Source: Taiwanofungus camphoratus (lineage: Eukaryota > Basidiomycota > Agaricomycetes > Polyporales > Taiwanofungaceae). From it: a stretch of 64,000 bases of DNA. Both the position numbers and the translations under genes were made by a program. Of the stretch, positions 45,600 through 55,300 are shown piece after piece. Under the pieces are notes generated by a model, which saw only the letters and a program-made list of their open reading frames with translations, searched no databases and had not been told where the DNA came from. Position 1 is the first letter of the stretch. Each line of letters begins with the position of its first letter. Where the stretch lies: NCBI GenBank assembly GCA_003999685.1, contig CP021226.1, forward strand, positions 62,001 to 126,000. The letters run 5' to 3'.

Positions 45600-47480
45600 G
45601 ACACCTTTGCAGAAAGCTATACCTGCCTGAGACGAGAAGCTGCACAGTAGCACCACCAAAAGAGCGCGTCGAATTCTCTCTTGAGAAGGTCTTGCCCACC
45701 AGAACCAGAACCAGAACCAGAACCAGCCAACTTGCGGGCATGCAGGAGTTTCTTGTAGATGGCGTAAAAGGCGACGAGGACGAAGGATTCGAGATCGCAA
45801 TGGATCGCTGGAGGCACTACTTCGTTACGTTTGACAACCCCGAAGGACTTTCCAATGCCATAAATATCGCAGTACCCTGATAGCATAAGCGAAAGCTCAA
45901 ACCGATTTGCGCCGCAGAGGTAAAGTGAAACATGCAGTCATCTCCGGCCCGGACGCACTCTTTCTGGCCGGACTGATAGGCGTGTCTGCAAACGTCGAGT
46001 GTGCTGCCGGTGCTGCATGATTGGAAGGCGCTTGGACGATATTACGCCCTTCCGCAGTGCATTGCGCTTCTTGGGGAGGAACGAACGCCAACTCAAGGTC
46101 GGCTATGAACCCTTCGCCGCCGAAAGAATTTCTCGGGCCATCAGCGATATCGTCGCCGCCATGGGCATTGGAGCTGACACGCTTCTTTGGTGTCGGCCTA
46201 GCTCGATTTTTCCCTCCCTGTGTTTTGAGCAGCGATGTAAACATTCCCTATACTGATATCTCGATGCAAGATACCACGCTGTGTGAGGCCATAGTGACCT
46301 GGCAGAAGCCCCAGGCCTCAGGCACCGCACCGACAAAGGACAAGACGATCACGCCAATCAGAGCAGCACTGAACGCGAAGATGAACTCCTCCTCTGCCGC
46401 ACAGCCCCACAACGGCCGTCCAGTCTCCTGCAGTGTCCGACGGTGCAAGACAGCATCGTCCTGTTCCGCAACGTCTTGCCCACGCAGACGGCTGGTAGAG
46501 ACGGGATCACTGTTTGGAAACCGAACGTCTCCGCCGGCGATGAAAGTCGCGACAGCTGGGATCCCTGGAGCCAGATCGTAAACAGCGGATCCCGACTTGC
46601 GAGGTCGACGGACGCCACAGGCAACCTTCAGGATGACCTTGCTGCCCAGATAGACGTCCCCCGCCCGAACAACGACAGCGCAGAGAAGAGGGGAGGGCCG
46701 ACGGTCCGCCACTCACGCGCATCGTTGCCCCCCACAGTCACGCAGAACGACGGATACCCAGGTTGATAATACGAGGTGGGCGGAGCACAGCGCGACAGAC
46801 CTGCCATTTCCAAGCTCGATAGGGCTCGATCCGCACAGCGTGTGACGGCAGGATGAGCGTGAACCGGCTCAGGTTTTTCGATGACGTCGCCGTGCGGGGA
46901 CAAGGCCACGCCGCGGCGGTCGGACATCGCCACGCAGAACCCTGTCCCGTAGACCATCATGCCGAAAGCGTAGAGCTGGAACGGACGCGGGCACGGAGAA
47001 CGAGGCGAGCGTGATCGGCAGCCTGCGCAAGGAGGCGCTTGGCCACCTTCTTGCCCCGTGTTCGGCGCCCTCGATAGGGACCCTCCGCATTGTCTGGTTT
47101 AACTTCAATGAAGCTGATAGCCTGCCTCCATAACATACTAGACGGATCAATTCCATCTATCAGCTCCGGATTATCGGCTGTAGTGTTGGGGGGTGCGGTT
47201 CCTGCGAGAATGAAATCAGGCCTTTGGAGAGGGATGCCGACGTTCCCGTCGTATGGGTAATGATCGATTGATCCCACGTAGCGACAAACTGTCGATGATG
47301 GGTGCGGGGACAGTTGTGCTGCCTGCCGGCACCTTCGGTGGTACGGAGTATGTTCCACTGGCGGGTAGACAGATGAGAACGTGATCTTAGTAGCGGATCG
47401 CGCAGAAGCAAATACAGTAGAGCATACCAAAGGATCGTACATATCCTCCTCCACCCCGCGCGAGCGAGCTATAGCCTATG
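45600..47480 (-). pseudogene. FunK1-type fungal kinase, frameshifted relic
   Basis: Fungal-type protein kinase (FunK1), a family expanded in mushrooms. Conserved blocks occur in the right order on the minus strand but in different frames. AISFIEVKPDNAEGPY and DHARLVLRAR are in one frame. RPFQLYAFGMMVYGTGFCV, YPSFCVTVGGND and LFGRGTSIWAAR are in a second. VILKVACGVRRPRKSG, VATFIAGGDVRFPN, RLRGQDV and DAVLHRRTLQETGRPLW are in a third. These are followed by GILHRDISIGNVYI (catalytic loop), GFIADLELAF (the DFG position), PEMT joined to GTAIFMALESPSG, and IHCDLESFVLVAFYAIYKKL. At least three junctions (near 46968, 46640 and 45840) need a frameshift that no intron explains. The GTAIFMALE exon would use a GC-AG intron. 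A GSGSGSGSG linker comes from a hexanucleotide repeat. The 5' and 3' limits are vague. Confidence 0.78.
45699..45726. repeat. Hexanucleotide microsatellite (CCAGAA)n
   Basis: About 4.7 copies of CCAGAA, read on the minus strand as a Gly-Ser repeat inside the FunK1 relic. Confidence 0.9.
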
Positions 47481-49633
47481 TCCTGTAACATCGCTAGCCT
47501 GAGATCACGAGCACGTACAGACTTGACGACCCGCGCCATATCGTCAACGAACTGCAACGTCGATTGAGCGACCGTGCCCGTGAGTCGCTGGTTCGACGCA
47601 GTGGGAATTGTACGTTACACGGTCGAGTCCAAGCTCGTCTCGGGACGAGGGGGTCACTGAAGTTTTGCAGAGAACCACTCTGCGGCTTGTTCGGAGGAAT
47701 AAACCGGGAAGCTACGTTTGCAAGCGTAGCAAATGTATCACAAGTTCTCAGCTTGCCTCGACAATGCCCCGACTTGGCTCTGCAAACGAGGATTTCTGCA
47801 GAAGAAGTACGTGCAGTGGAGGCGCTGAGCAAGGCATTATATATGTAAAAATGTTTCATGGTCTATTGGCGTGAGATCTGAGGCGGGAATGGTGCAGCCG
47901 GCTCAAGGTCTTTACTGGGATATTGTTCCTATAATCCTCATAATCTCACACTTGCCCATCTCAAAGATTCTCAGCGACGCGCAGTAGAAGAATGTGTATA
48001 CAATGCTTGCGCCAATAGTCAGTTTCAGGTGTCCGACGTGTTCGCACACGTGACAGACTACGGCAGCGCGCAGGACGCCATGGGCCTCTCTCATTGCTCC
48101 GTCAGGCCTCAGCCGCAGGGCGACTAGGATCCGTCGCTTCTGCAGCTGACACTGACAGGAATGAACACAAGTCGCCTCTCTGACGCTCCACGAGTCGGAG
48201 ACTATTGGTTTTGTGCGTTGCCACACCCCCTCGGATGGGTGTACGCAGCACCCCCCATCGCCGTGAGACGTGCGGATGGACCATGCACACTCGGGCGCGC
48301 GGGTTCCTCGACGCAGCACGCTCATCCGTGTCGGGGCACGAGTGGACAGCCGTGACTGAAGACGAGCCCCCCCGCACGAAACGGACCCATAGCCACACGT
48401 CGTCCGCGCATGCGCCACGGCCGGGATCGCAATCGGGCAGCTAGCCACCCGCGGGCGCGCGACGTCACCGGTCACCGGGTCACCCCCAAGGAGCGAGCTC
48501 TCCCTCTGCCAACATGCGATGATGCGCGGACGGCGCCAGCACGGGAAGCACGCCCCGTGGCTCACGCGGGCCCCAGCCCCTGCGCGACCACTGACCAGGC
48601 AGCGCCGCGACGGACAGAGCGGGGCCTGCGGGGCCGCGGGGCAGCGTGGGCGCGGGCGGTTCGGATCGAGACCGACGCGCGTCCCCACGACCCCGCGCCA
48701 CCACGACGTCAGCGACGTGGGCTCCGAGACCGGACGGCGTGGCCGCCGATCGGTGCGGAGGGGGCGCTGGGCGGCGACGTCGCCTGTGGCTGCAGCCGTG
48801 GCCCTGGCGCGGGCGCTGCGTCGGACACGGCGACCACGGCGCACGTTGGCTGTGTCGTCAGACGGCCGGGTGGGCGTGACAGTGGCCAGAGGAGAGGAGC
48901 ACGGGCTGGGGGAGACGCTTGAGGAGCGGGAGCGACCTAGGCGAGCCTGACTGGCAGGCTCGTGTTTCGGATAAGAACGCAGAGGAGCAGGCTGGGGCGG
49001 TAACGTTAGCGATCTGTCTAGGCTAGGTATATGGGGAAGTTGGTGTCCCTCGCGCAGGTCTGAATGGGAGAAGCGCGGGGCAACGGGGAGCGGAAGCAGC
49101 CGGGGAGCACGACGATGGAAGGGTGCCGAAATAGAGGTGGACAGAATCTGCTGGCATGAGAAGACGGGGATAGTGGCGATTGAGTTGATGAATGGGCAGA
49201 GACGGACGGAAGGCGTGCGGACGGCAGTGGGTGAGGGATGGCGGATGCGGATATGGGAAAGAGGAAGAAGCCAGGGTGGGAGTGGGCTGGCGGCGCAAGA
49301 ATCTCGGTGCGAGGGCGATTGAATGAATGCACGCACGCACGCAGCCGCAACGCGAGGGGACGCGATAAGATGCGTGCCAGGAACACGGCGCTGCCACGTG
49401 ATGCTTATGTAATGACTCTGGGCCCGTGATGGAAGGCGATAAGCTCGGTGGGATCGCCCGATCAGGCAGGCGGGGGGATCTCGATGGGGCCCGGGGGGAC
49501 GGCTCGTCGGGTCTGGCTGGTGGAGCGCCTGCACGGACACGGAGACGCCCCACCCGCACATCCAGAGATCCACCTCCCGTCTGCCCGCTCCGACACTTTG
49601 GTCAGTGGTCACGCCCTGCCCAGACCGCCATCA
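47481..49633. other. Intergenic, strongly GC-rich from about 48.1 kb
   Basis: Left part may hold the 5' end of the FunK1 relic (for example LTGTVAQSTLQFVDDMARV near 47.54 kb). From about 48.1 kb the GC content rises sharply and very long frames are open on both strands at once (the longest is 566 codons on the minus strand). These have no family motif, are rich in Arg/Pro/Ala/Ser, and overlap each other, so they are best read as composition artefacts. No real gene recognised. Confidence 0.45.
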
Positions 49634-49640
49634 TTTATAA
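49634..49640 (+). promoter_or_regulatory. TATA-like element of the phosphatase gene
   Basis: TTTATAA in an otherwise GC-rich stretch, 102 bases before the ATG, followed by a pyrimidine-rich leader without ATG. The position suits a core promoter. Confidence 0.5.
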
Positions 49641-49741
49641 CCCCGCCTTTCTGCACTTGGATTTCGCACTTTGCATCGCATCCAGTCGCCTGCCCTGTGT
49701 ATACTCTGCATCTGCTACACCTAAACCTATACTCACCTACC

Positions 49742-50562
49742 ATGATCCGCTTCGACACACTCCCCCCCGAGGTCATGCAGGCCATGTGCACCCCCATGCA
49801 CCTCATCCTCCCCGCGTCTCCCCAGACACACACCGGCGCCCTCTACCTCGGCTCCTTCTCCGCCATCCTCGACCCCGCCCTCCTCTCCCAGAACGCCGTC
49901 GGCGCCCTCGTCCAGGTCCTCGACGCACCCTGGCTCCCCTCCATGGACGCCCACGCAAAGCAGGGGCTCGCCCTCGAGTCCTACCGCCTCGACATCCTCG
50001 ACAGCACCTCCGCCGACCTCAAGCCCCACCTCGAGGCCGCCGTCCGCTGGATCGACGACAGGCTCCACCGCGGCGTCAACGTGCTCGTGCACTGCCAGCA
50101 GGTGCGTACCCATACGCGCGGCCCCTCCGCCGCGCCGCGCCGCGCTGCTCCGCTCACCCTCCTTTCCGCACAGGGCGTGTCGCGCTCCGCGGCCATCGTG
50201 ATCGCGTACCTCATCTTCACCCAGAACATGTCATACGACTCCGCCTTTGACCTCGTCCGCCGCAAGCGTGCGTGCGTCAAGCCCAACTCGGGTTTCGTCA
50301 GGTACGCCGCCTTCCCCTCTCGCCACTTCCCTCTCCACCTCCATTCCCCCACCCTCTTCCGTTCCCCCAACCTTCTCTCTCCCCTTCCCCTATCCAATGC
50401 CATCATCGCGCCACCCCCCTTCCTTCTTCCGTGCCTTCCCCTCCCGCCCAACATCTGCTGACCTCCACCTCTCGCAGAGCCCTCCAAGAGTGGGAGAAAC
50501 AGGTGATACGTCCCACCACCGACCGCCCGCCCATGCGCCGCGCGAGCACCACGCCGCGCTGA
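49742..50562 (+). CDS. Dual-specificity protein phosphatase
   Basis: Protein tyrosine/serine-threonine phosphatase of the DUSP family. Three exons (49742-50101, 50174-50301, 50478-50562) splice to about 190 residues starting MIRFDTLPPEVMQ. The domain includes GALYLGSFSAILDP at the start, YRLDILDSTSADL with the general-acid Asp region, then the signature loop VLVHCQQGVSRSAAIVIAYL, matching HCxxGxxRS with the nucleophile Cys and Arg. It closes with YDSAFDLVRRKRACVKPNSG and FVRALQEWEKQ, the usual DUSP end. Intron 1 splits the signature between the two Gln and Gly codons. Codons are almost all C- or G-ending, in keeping with the GC-rich surroundings. The long frames continuing past the splice sites are false. 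Confidence 0.93.
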
Positions 50563-50583
50563 CGCTCCCTTGCGCCGGCGGCG

Positions 50584-50624
50584 GAGGGAAGGAGGGGGGA
50601 GGGGGGAGGGGGGCTGGTGGGGTG
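50584..50624 (+). repeat. G-rich tract, G-quadruplex candidate
   Basis: Repeated GAGGGGG-like runs give at least four G-tracts of three or more on the plus strand just after the phosphatase stop codon. The sequence fits the G-quadruplex pattern; folding is inferred. Confidence 0.6.
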
Positions 50625-51001
50625 GCGCGGCGCCGTGCGCTGTCGCCTCGTTCTGCATTCCTCGTGTCTTTTTTTCGCTGTTTTTTTTTTCTTCTTTCCT
50701 GCGTCTCGTCTCGTCCCTTCTCCATCTCACAAAAACACTGCTCGCATACCGCTCCGCATCCCCCCGCATCATGTCGCGCACTTTTTGGGTTCTGCCAGGA
50801 CACACGTACCATACAGTCTGCACGGGTAATCGCCGTCTCGCTTCTCGCTCCGTTCCGGGCTCGCTTGCACCTTGCACTTGCATCTGCGCATATCCCCTTC
50901 CCCTTCCCCTTCCACCCCACCCCATCCATATCCATATCCATGCTCATGCTCGAACATACCTCCCTATATCCATAGCCATCCACATCCCATCCCATGTCCC
51001 C

Positions 51002-51063
51002 TACCCCATATCCCTATCTCCTATCCCCTACCCCATATCTCCTATCCCCTACCCCATATCCCA
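51002..51063. repeat. Tandem repeat of CCCCTACCCCATATC-like units
   Basis: Roughly three imperfect copies of a 20-23 nt unit built from CCCCTA, CCCCATATC and TCCTAT, C-rich on the plus strand. Confidence 0.7.
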
Positions 51064-51190
51064 TAACACATATCCGCATCCAGCGCCTGTCCACCCATGC
51101 CGCATAACCCAGCACGCAGCCCATGTCCCCCCCCCGTCTCGTCTCGTACAGCACGTACATTGACCGCACCGCGAACTGTCTGGCCCGCTG

Positions 51191-51219
51191 TACCCCCTAC
51201 CCCCTACCCCCTACCCCCA
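51191..51219. repeat. (TACCCCC)4 heptamer array
   Basis: Four copies of TACCCCC. The complement GGGGGTA resembles degenerate telomere-like repeats but differs from the usual fungal TTAGGG. Confidence 0.8.
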
Positions 51220-51549
51220 TGTATTCTACGCACCAGTCAATGCAGCATTTGTGTTTTTGTTTTATCCTCGCTTTTTCGCACGCGTTGCGTGTTGCGTCTG
51301 CTTGCGTGGCTGCGTGTTGCGTGGCTGCGAGTTCGCTCGAGGGGGTCGAGCACCGGGTGCTGTGTCGTTGTAAGTGTGAAGAGGGTGTGAGCGACGCATC
51401 GACGAGGTCTGAGGCCTGCTTGGGGAGCAGCTCTTCTCGCGCGCTACGTTGGCTTCGCGCCAGGCATGTGATCCCGGTGCCCAAGTACCTTAAATACTTA
51501 CCGTCATTGGTCACGCACAGTGCGCACACCGCGTCGGGTGGTGTACGAT

Positions 51550-51645
51550 GTGCGGTGTGCGGTGTGCGGCGTGCGGTGTGCGGCGTGCGGCGTGCGGCGT
51601 GCGGTGTGCGGTGTGCTGTGTGCGGTGTGCGGTGTGTGGTGTGCA
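51550..51645. repeat. 7-bp minisatellite (GYGTGCG)n
   Basis: About 13 consecutive 7-bp units alternating GTGTGCG and GCGTGCG with a few changes near the right end. Because 7 is not a multiple of 3, each strand yields a heptapeptide-periodic reading (for example HTAHRTP on minus), which explains the overlapping open frames here. Confidence 0.92.
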
Positions 51646-52060
51646 CCCCTGTCCGCCAGCACAGACACCGGCCAGGCCCGATTGCGACGGCGACACCGAC
51701 TACCCGTGCGCTGGCAGAGGAGTCAGGACGTCCCGCTGCGGCTCACACCCTCCATATCACCGCCCGGCGCCGCCTCTGGAGACACGCAGAGTTCAGATGT
51801 CCAAGCCCGGCCGTCGCATCCTCGCATCCTCGCATCCTCACATTGTCGTATCGTTATATCCTCGCATCGTTGTATCGTTGCAAGTGGATGTGCATGTACG
51901 TGTACATCACGTGCAGAACCGACGAATTGACTATATCTGGAAGGCAGATCGCCAAAACATCATCGTGCATAAGAAGCGTGTCTGCGGGCCTGACTTGGCT
52001 TGGGTCTCGCTCGCTTGAATGCAAAGCGGGGCGCTCCTTAGTTCCGCTTGCGCTCCACTT

Positions 52061-52109
52061 GGTTCAAAGTGAAACTCGATTCAAAGTGAAACTTGGTTCA
52101 AAGTGAAGT
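52061..52109. repeat. Three tandem copies of TTCAAAGTGAAA-type 16-17-mer
   Basis: Three near-identical copies of a unit containing TTCAAAGTGAA are visible in a row. No coding role seen. Confidence 0.8.
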
Positions 52110-52275
52110 TGGCCGGGCACAGGGGGTACCGGGGGCCCACCAGTGAACACGGGTCAGACCGCCCCCTCCCACTGCTAAAAATGCCTCAAGGTCGGTGAAA
52201 TACCACACATTTTGGAGCTATCTCTAAACGAGATGCGCTGCTTTGGATTATATGCTTAATTTCCACTCGACATAA

Positions 52276-52397
52276 TAGAGCGTATTCGCAGCCACGTTCG
52301 AATTGGGCCCCACACCAATCAGAGACCATTATTTGTGTTTTTGTTTTTTTTTGTTTTTTTTTTTGCTCGAGGTCAAATCGGGTGCGAATACGCTCTA
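52276..52397. mobile_element. MITE, TAGAGCGTATTCGCA family, copy 1
   Basis: A 122-bp element with terminal inverted repeats TAGAGCGTATTCGCA at the left and its perfect complement at the right, with TA at both ends (Tc1/mariner-like target). The body includes ATTGGGCCCCACACCAATCA and a T-rich stretch. A diverged relative lies at 57561-57670. No coding capacity. Confidence 0.82.
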
Positions 52398-55300
52398 ATG
52401 CGCTGGACCCAGTTAACAGTCAGACCGACTCAGACAGATGAGAGGGGCATGCTCCGCTACCGTTGAGAACCGGAGAATATCTGTAGTTCAAAGCGATGCT
52501 CCACTTAATCCCAAGTTGCCCCACCCATAATTAGTTTCCACCGAGACCCAGGTCCACGCAGATCCACTCCATCACGCAAAGTGAGATTTTGTGCACGAGT
52601 GCCTGAGCGCGCGGCCCCGGCGCACGGCGCGTCCGCGTTATCGATCAGGGGTGCAGACGGGGCCTTCCAAGTTCTCGGCTTGTGGGTGCGGGAAGACGGG
52701 GGGGTACAAAGCCAGCGCGGCTCACCGAGCAGCAGCTGCGAGTCCCAGAGTCTCGACTCGCGACTCGCGACTCGCAGTGGTGCAGTGGGGTGGGAGCGTG
52801 CGTCCCCGTTCTGACCCATGATCCAGACGAGGGACCGCCGTGCGCGTCTGAATTGTCCGAGGAAGGAGCTGAGCAGACCTGGGCCGAGGTGGGGTGGACG
52901 GAATTGAATGGGCGGAGAAGAAGCGAAGTGCAATCGAGGAGGGCGAAGAGGACGGCGTGCCCGCGCGATCTCGATGCGCGCAGAGACGAAAGGGACGCGT
53001 TGTTATTATTGGGGGTGCAGGCCCAGACGCGCGTGCCTTCTGTCCGTCCGTGTTCGCCTTCCCTCGCCGAAGCCGCCATTTGCACTTCGCGTCGACCTTC
53101 GCCCTCGATCGCGGCATCCTTCTTTTTTCACGCGCATCAGACACATACAGTAGTAGTACGTTGCGCGCACCCTTTCGAAGGCCGTCGAACCCCGGCGAAC
53201 CCGCGGGAGATAGACTATGGGAACGCGCGGACGCGTAAGGGTTCGTCCGATCTGCAAGTGCAGATGCGTGTCCCTGAGTCGTCGACGCGCAGGGGAACTG
53301 GCCAATCGGGTGGGGGCCTGGGCCGGCGAGACAAACTCTAATCGGCGCAATCGTCCCTTCCGCATTGGGGCAGAGGCCTGGCGTGCACGGTGCGCTGAGC
53401 AGAGTTGAGCTGCCTTGTTCGCTTCCGCGTCCGATCAGGGCCGGTCGAGATCGAGATCGGGGGCCTCACCTCGCAGAGTGTCTCTCGGGAGAAGCATGAG
53501 ACCCTGGACACGCTATGTATCGGGGTCGTGAATGAGCCTGAGCCTGAATCCGTACGCTGATCGATTGCTTCCGTGCCCTCCAGTTTCAGAGTCTCAGAGA
53601 CTTGACGCGATTATGCACATGCGGCCTCAGCAAAAGGCGTTGAGCCGTTTTCTGCAATTGCTCGACCACGGACAAACGCCACCACGTGCCTGTGCACTTC
53701 CAGCTGCGGGTTCGGACTGCCACAGACCAGTGCGCGTCTTCCGCAGTGGTGCATCGGAGAACAAGCCTGAGGCATTATTAGCCTCAGCTTCGCTGCACGC
53801 GTGCACCCGGCCATTCTTCGCACGCTTACATGAGTAAGGGATCTAGGGGATCGTCCTTGGGCCCACAGCGTGCGTCCTGAGCACTGTACTTGGGAACACC
53901 AAGCATAGCATCGAGACTGGCACTCAGTGATGTCCCCGGATGCCTGATTGTGTACTCGTCGTGGGTCCCTGGGAGCATACCATGCACACGCGTCGACACC
54001 GCGAGGTTATACCTTATCACCGCATCTCCTTCCTCGGCCAAGCTCAGGCCGGAGGCTGCAAGGCAAGCCGATCGACGCTACCGCACTGCAGTCGGCGCGT
54101 GCAAACACCACGGCGCCTCGTGGACAGAAAGAACAGAACGTCTCGCAGCGTCCGTCCGAACCAGAAGCGAAGCAGAGGCAGAGAGCCGCGAGAACGCACG
54201 AGCCAAGTGCCAGCGTTCGGCACTCGGGAGCGGGCGATCGCGCAGATCGGGAAGCGCGCACCTTGTTCTGCCCTTGTCCCAGCCTCCAGCCTCCAGCTTC
54301 GGCTTCAGCCCCAGAGATCTGCCGCGGTAGTCCCGAGCACTTTATTCGGCGCGTGCGTGTTCATCTATTCATCTATTCATAGGGCACAATCTGTCCTGTC
54401 ACCTCTTATTCAGGGAGCAGCTGGCCGGCGCATGGGGCTCTGCGGACCGGAGCCGGGGGAGGGGGGAGGGGGGGGAAACTAGTGGCAAGACAACGCGGGA
54501 GACACGATCGGAAACGAGGGTCTTTGAATAGACGACGTCGCGAAAAAGCAAATGAATGCGATACGGAGAACGACCCTAAAAACAGGCTGAGCGCGGGAAG
54601 CGGCACGCCGGAGTCTAGATGCGTTTTGAGCGCCAAAGGTTGAGGGTGTTCGGCGCTTATTACAGCACGAGTGTAGCCGTCCGGGAAAACGAGGCCAGGC
54701 CTCCAGATGTAGATGTGAATGCAGGGTGGAAGTCGACGGTGATATCGAAGACAACTGAGCAAACCCGCTTTTGCTTAGCAAGTACTCAATAAAAAAATGC
54801 CGTCAACCCTGGCACCGAACGGATCTCGACACAACTCCCTGAAAACCGGTGTCGGCCACCTGGCTGCCCATTCAATCTCTGAAAACGATGCATGGCGCCA
54901 GTGCCGTTCTAGCTGACAGGAATGGCACGGAGTGTACAAGGGAGAAAGAAAGAACCCATTCCGCGAAAATGAACCTTGGGTCAGCGACATCCGGGAGGTG
55001 CCTCCGATGTGTGTGTTGTGTGGTTCGCTCGCGTGGAGCACATGACAAGTACTGGTTGTCCAGAAGACCAGTGCGAATAGGCCGTGGTATGAGAAGACGC
55101 CGTCAACTAGGCAGCGAGACTAGCACGGCGATAACCAGAAACCACCAGGATTTCTGTAGGGAAAGCAAGACAACACGATTCGGATCACGGGCGAACCTGA
55201 GAACGCCAAGGCCAACGACTGAATTGCGCGTCGACATAGCGTCTGCTCACACATGCCGCAGGACCGCAAACCGACGTTCAATACTCCTACATTATTAGAC

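Larger units (their letters stand above)
50563..52275. other. GC-rich repeat-laden spacer
   Basis: No gene recognised. It holds a G-rich run, C-rich tandem repeats, a 7-bp minisatellite and several short tandem duplications listed separately. Long frames on both strands come from the composition and the 7-bp repeat. Confidence 0.55.

Noticed and set aside
47912-49612. 566-codon open frame on the minus strand
   Set aside because: It lies in the GC-rich block, overlaps other long frames on both strands, is made of Arg/Pro/Ser/His-rich sequence without any motif or splice logic, and covers the phosphatase promoter area.
50890-51063. CRISPR-like array of C-rich repeats
   Set aside because: Units are short, imperfect and directly adjacent with no unique spacers. 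This is a eukaryotic simple tandem repeat.
52682-53341. 219-codon plus-strand frame in the GC-rich spacer
   Set aside because: No motif, several equally long frames in other phases, composition-driven.
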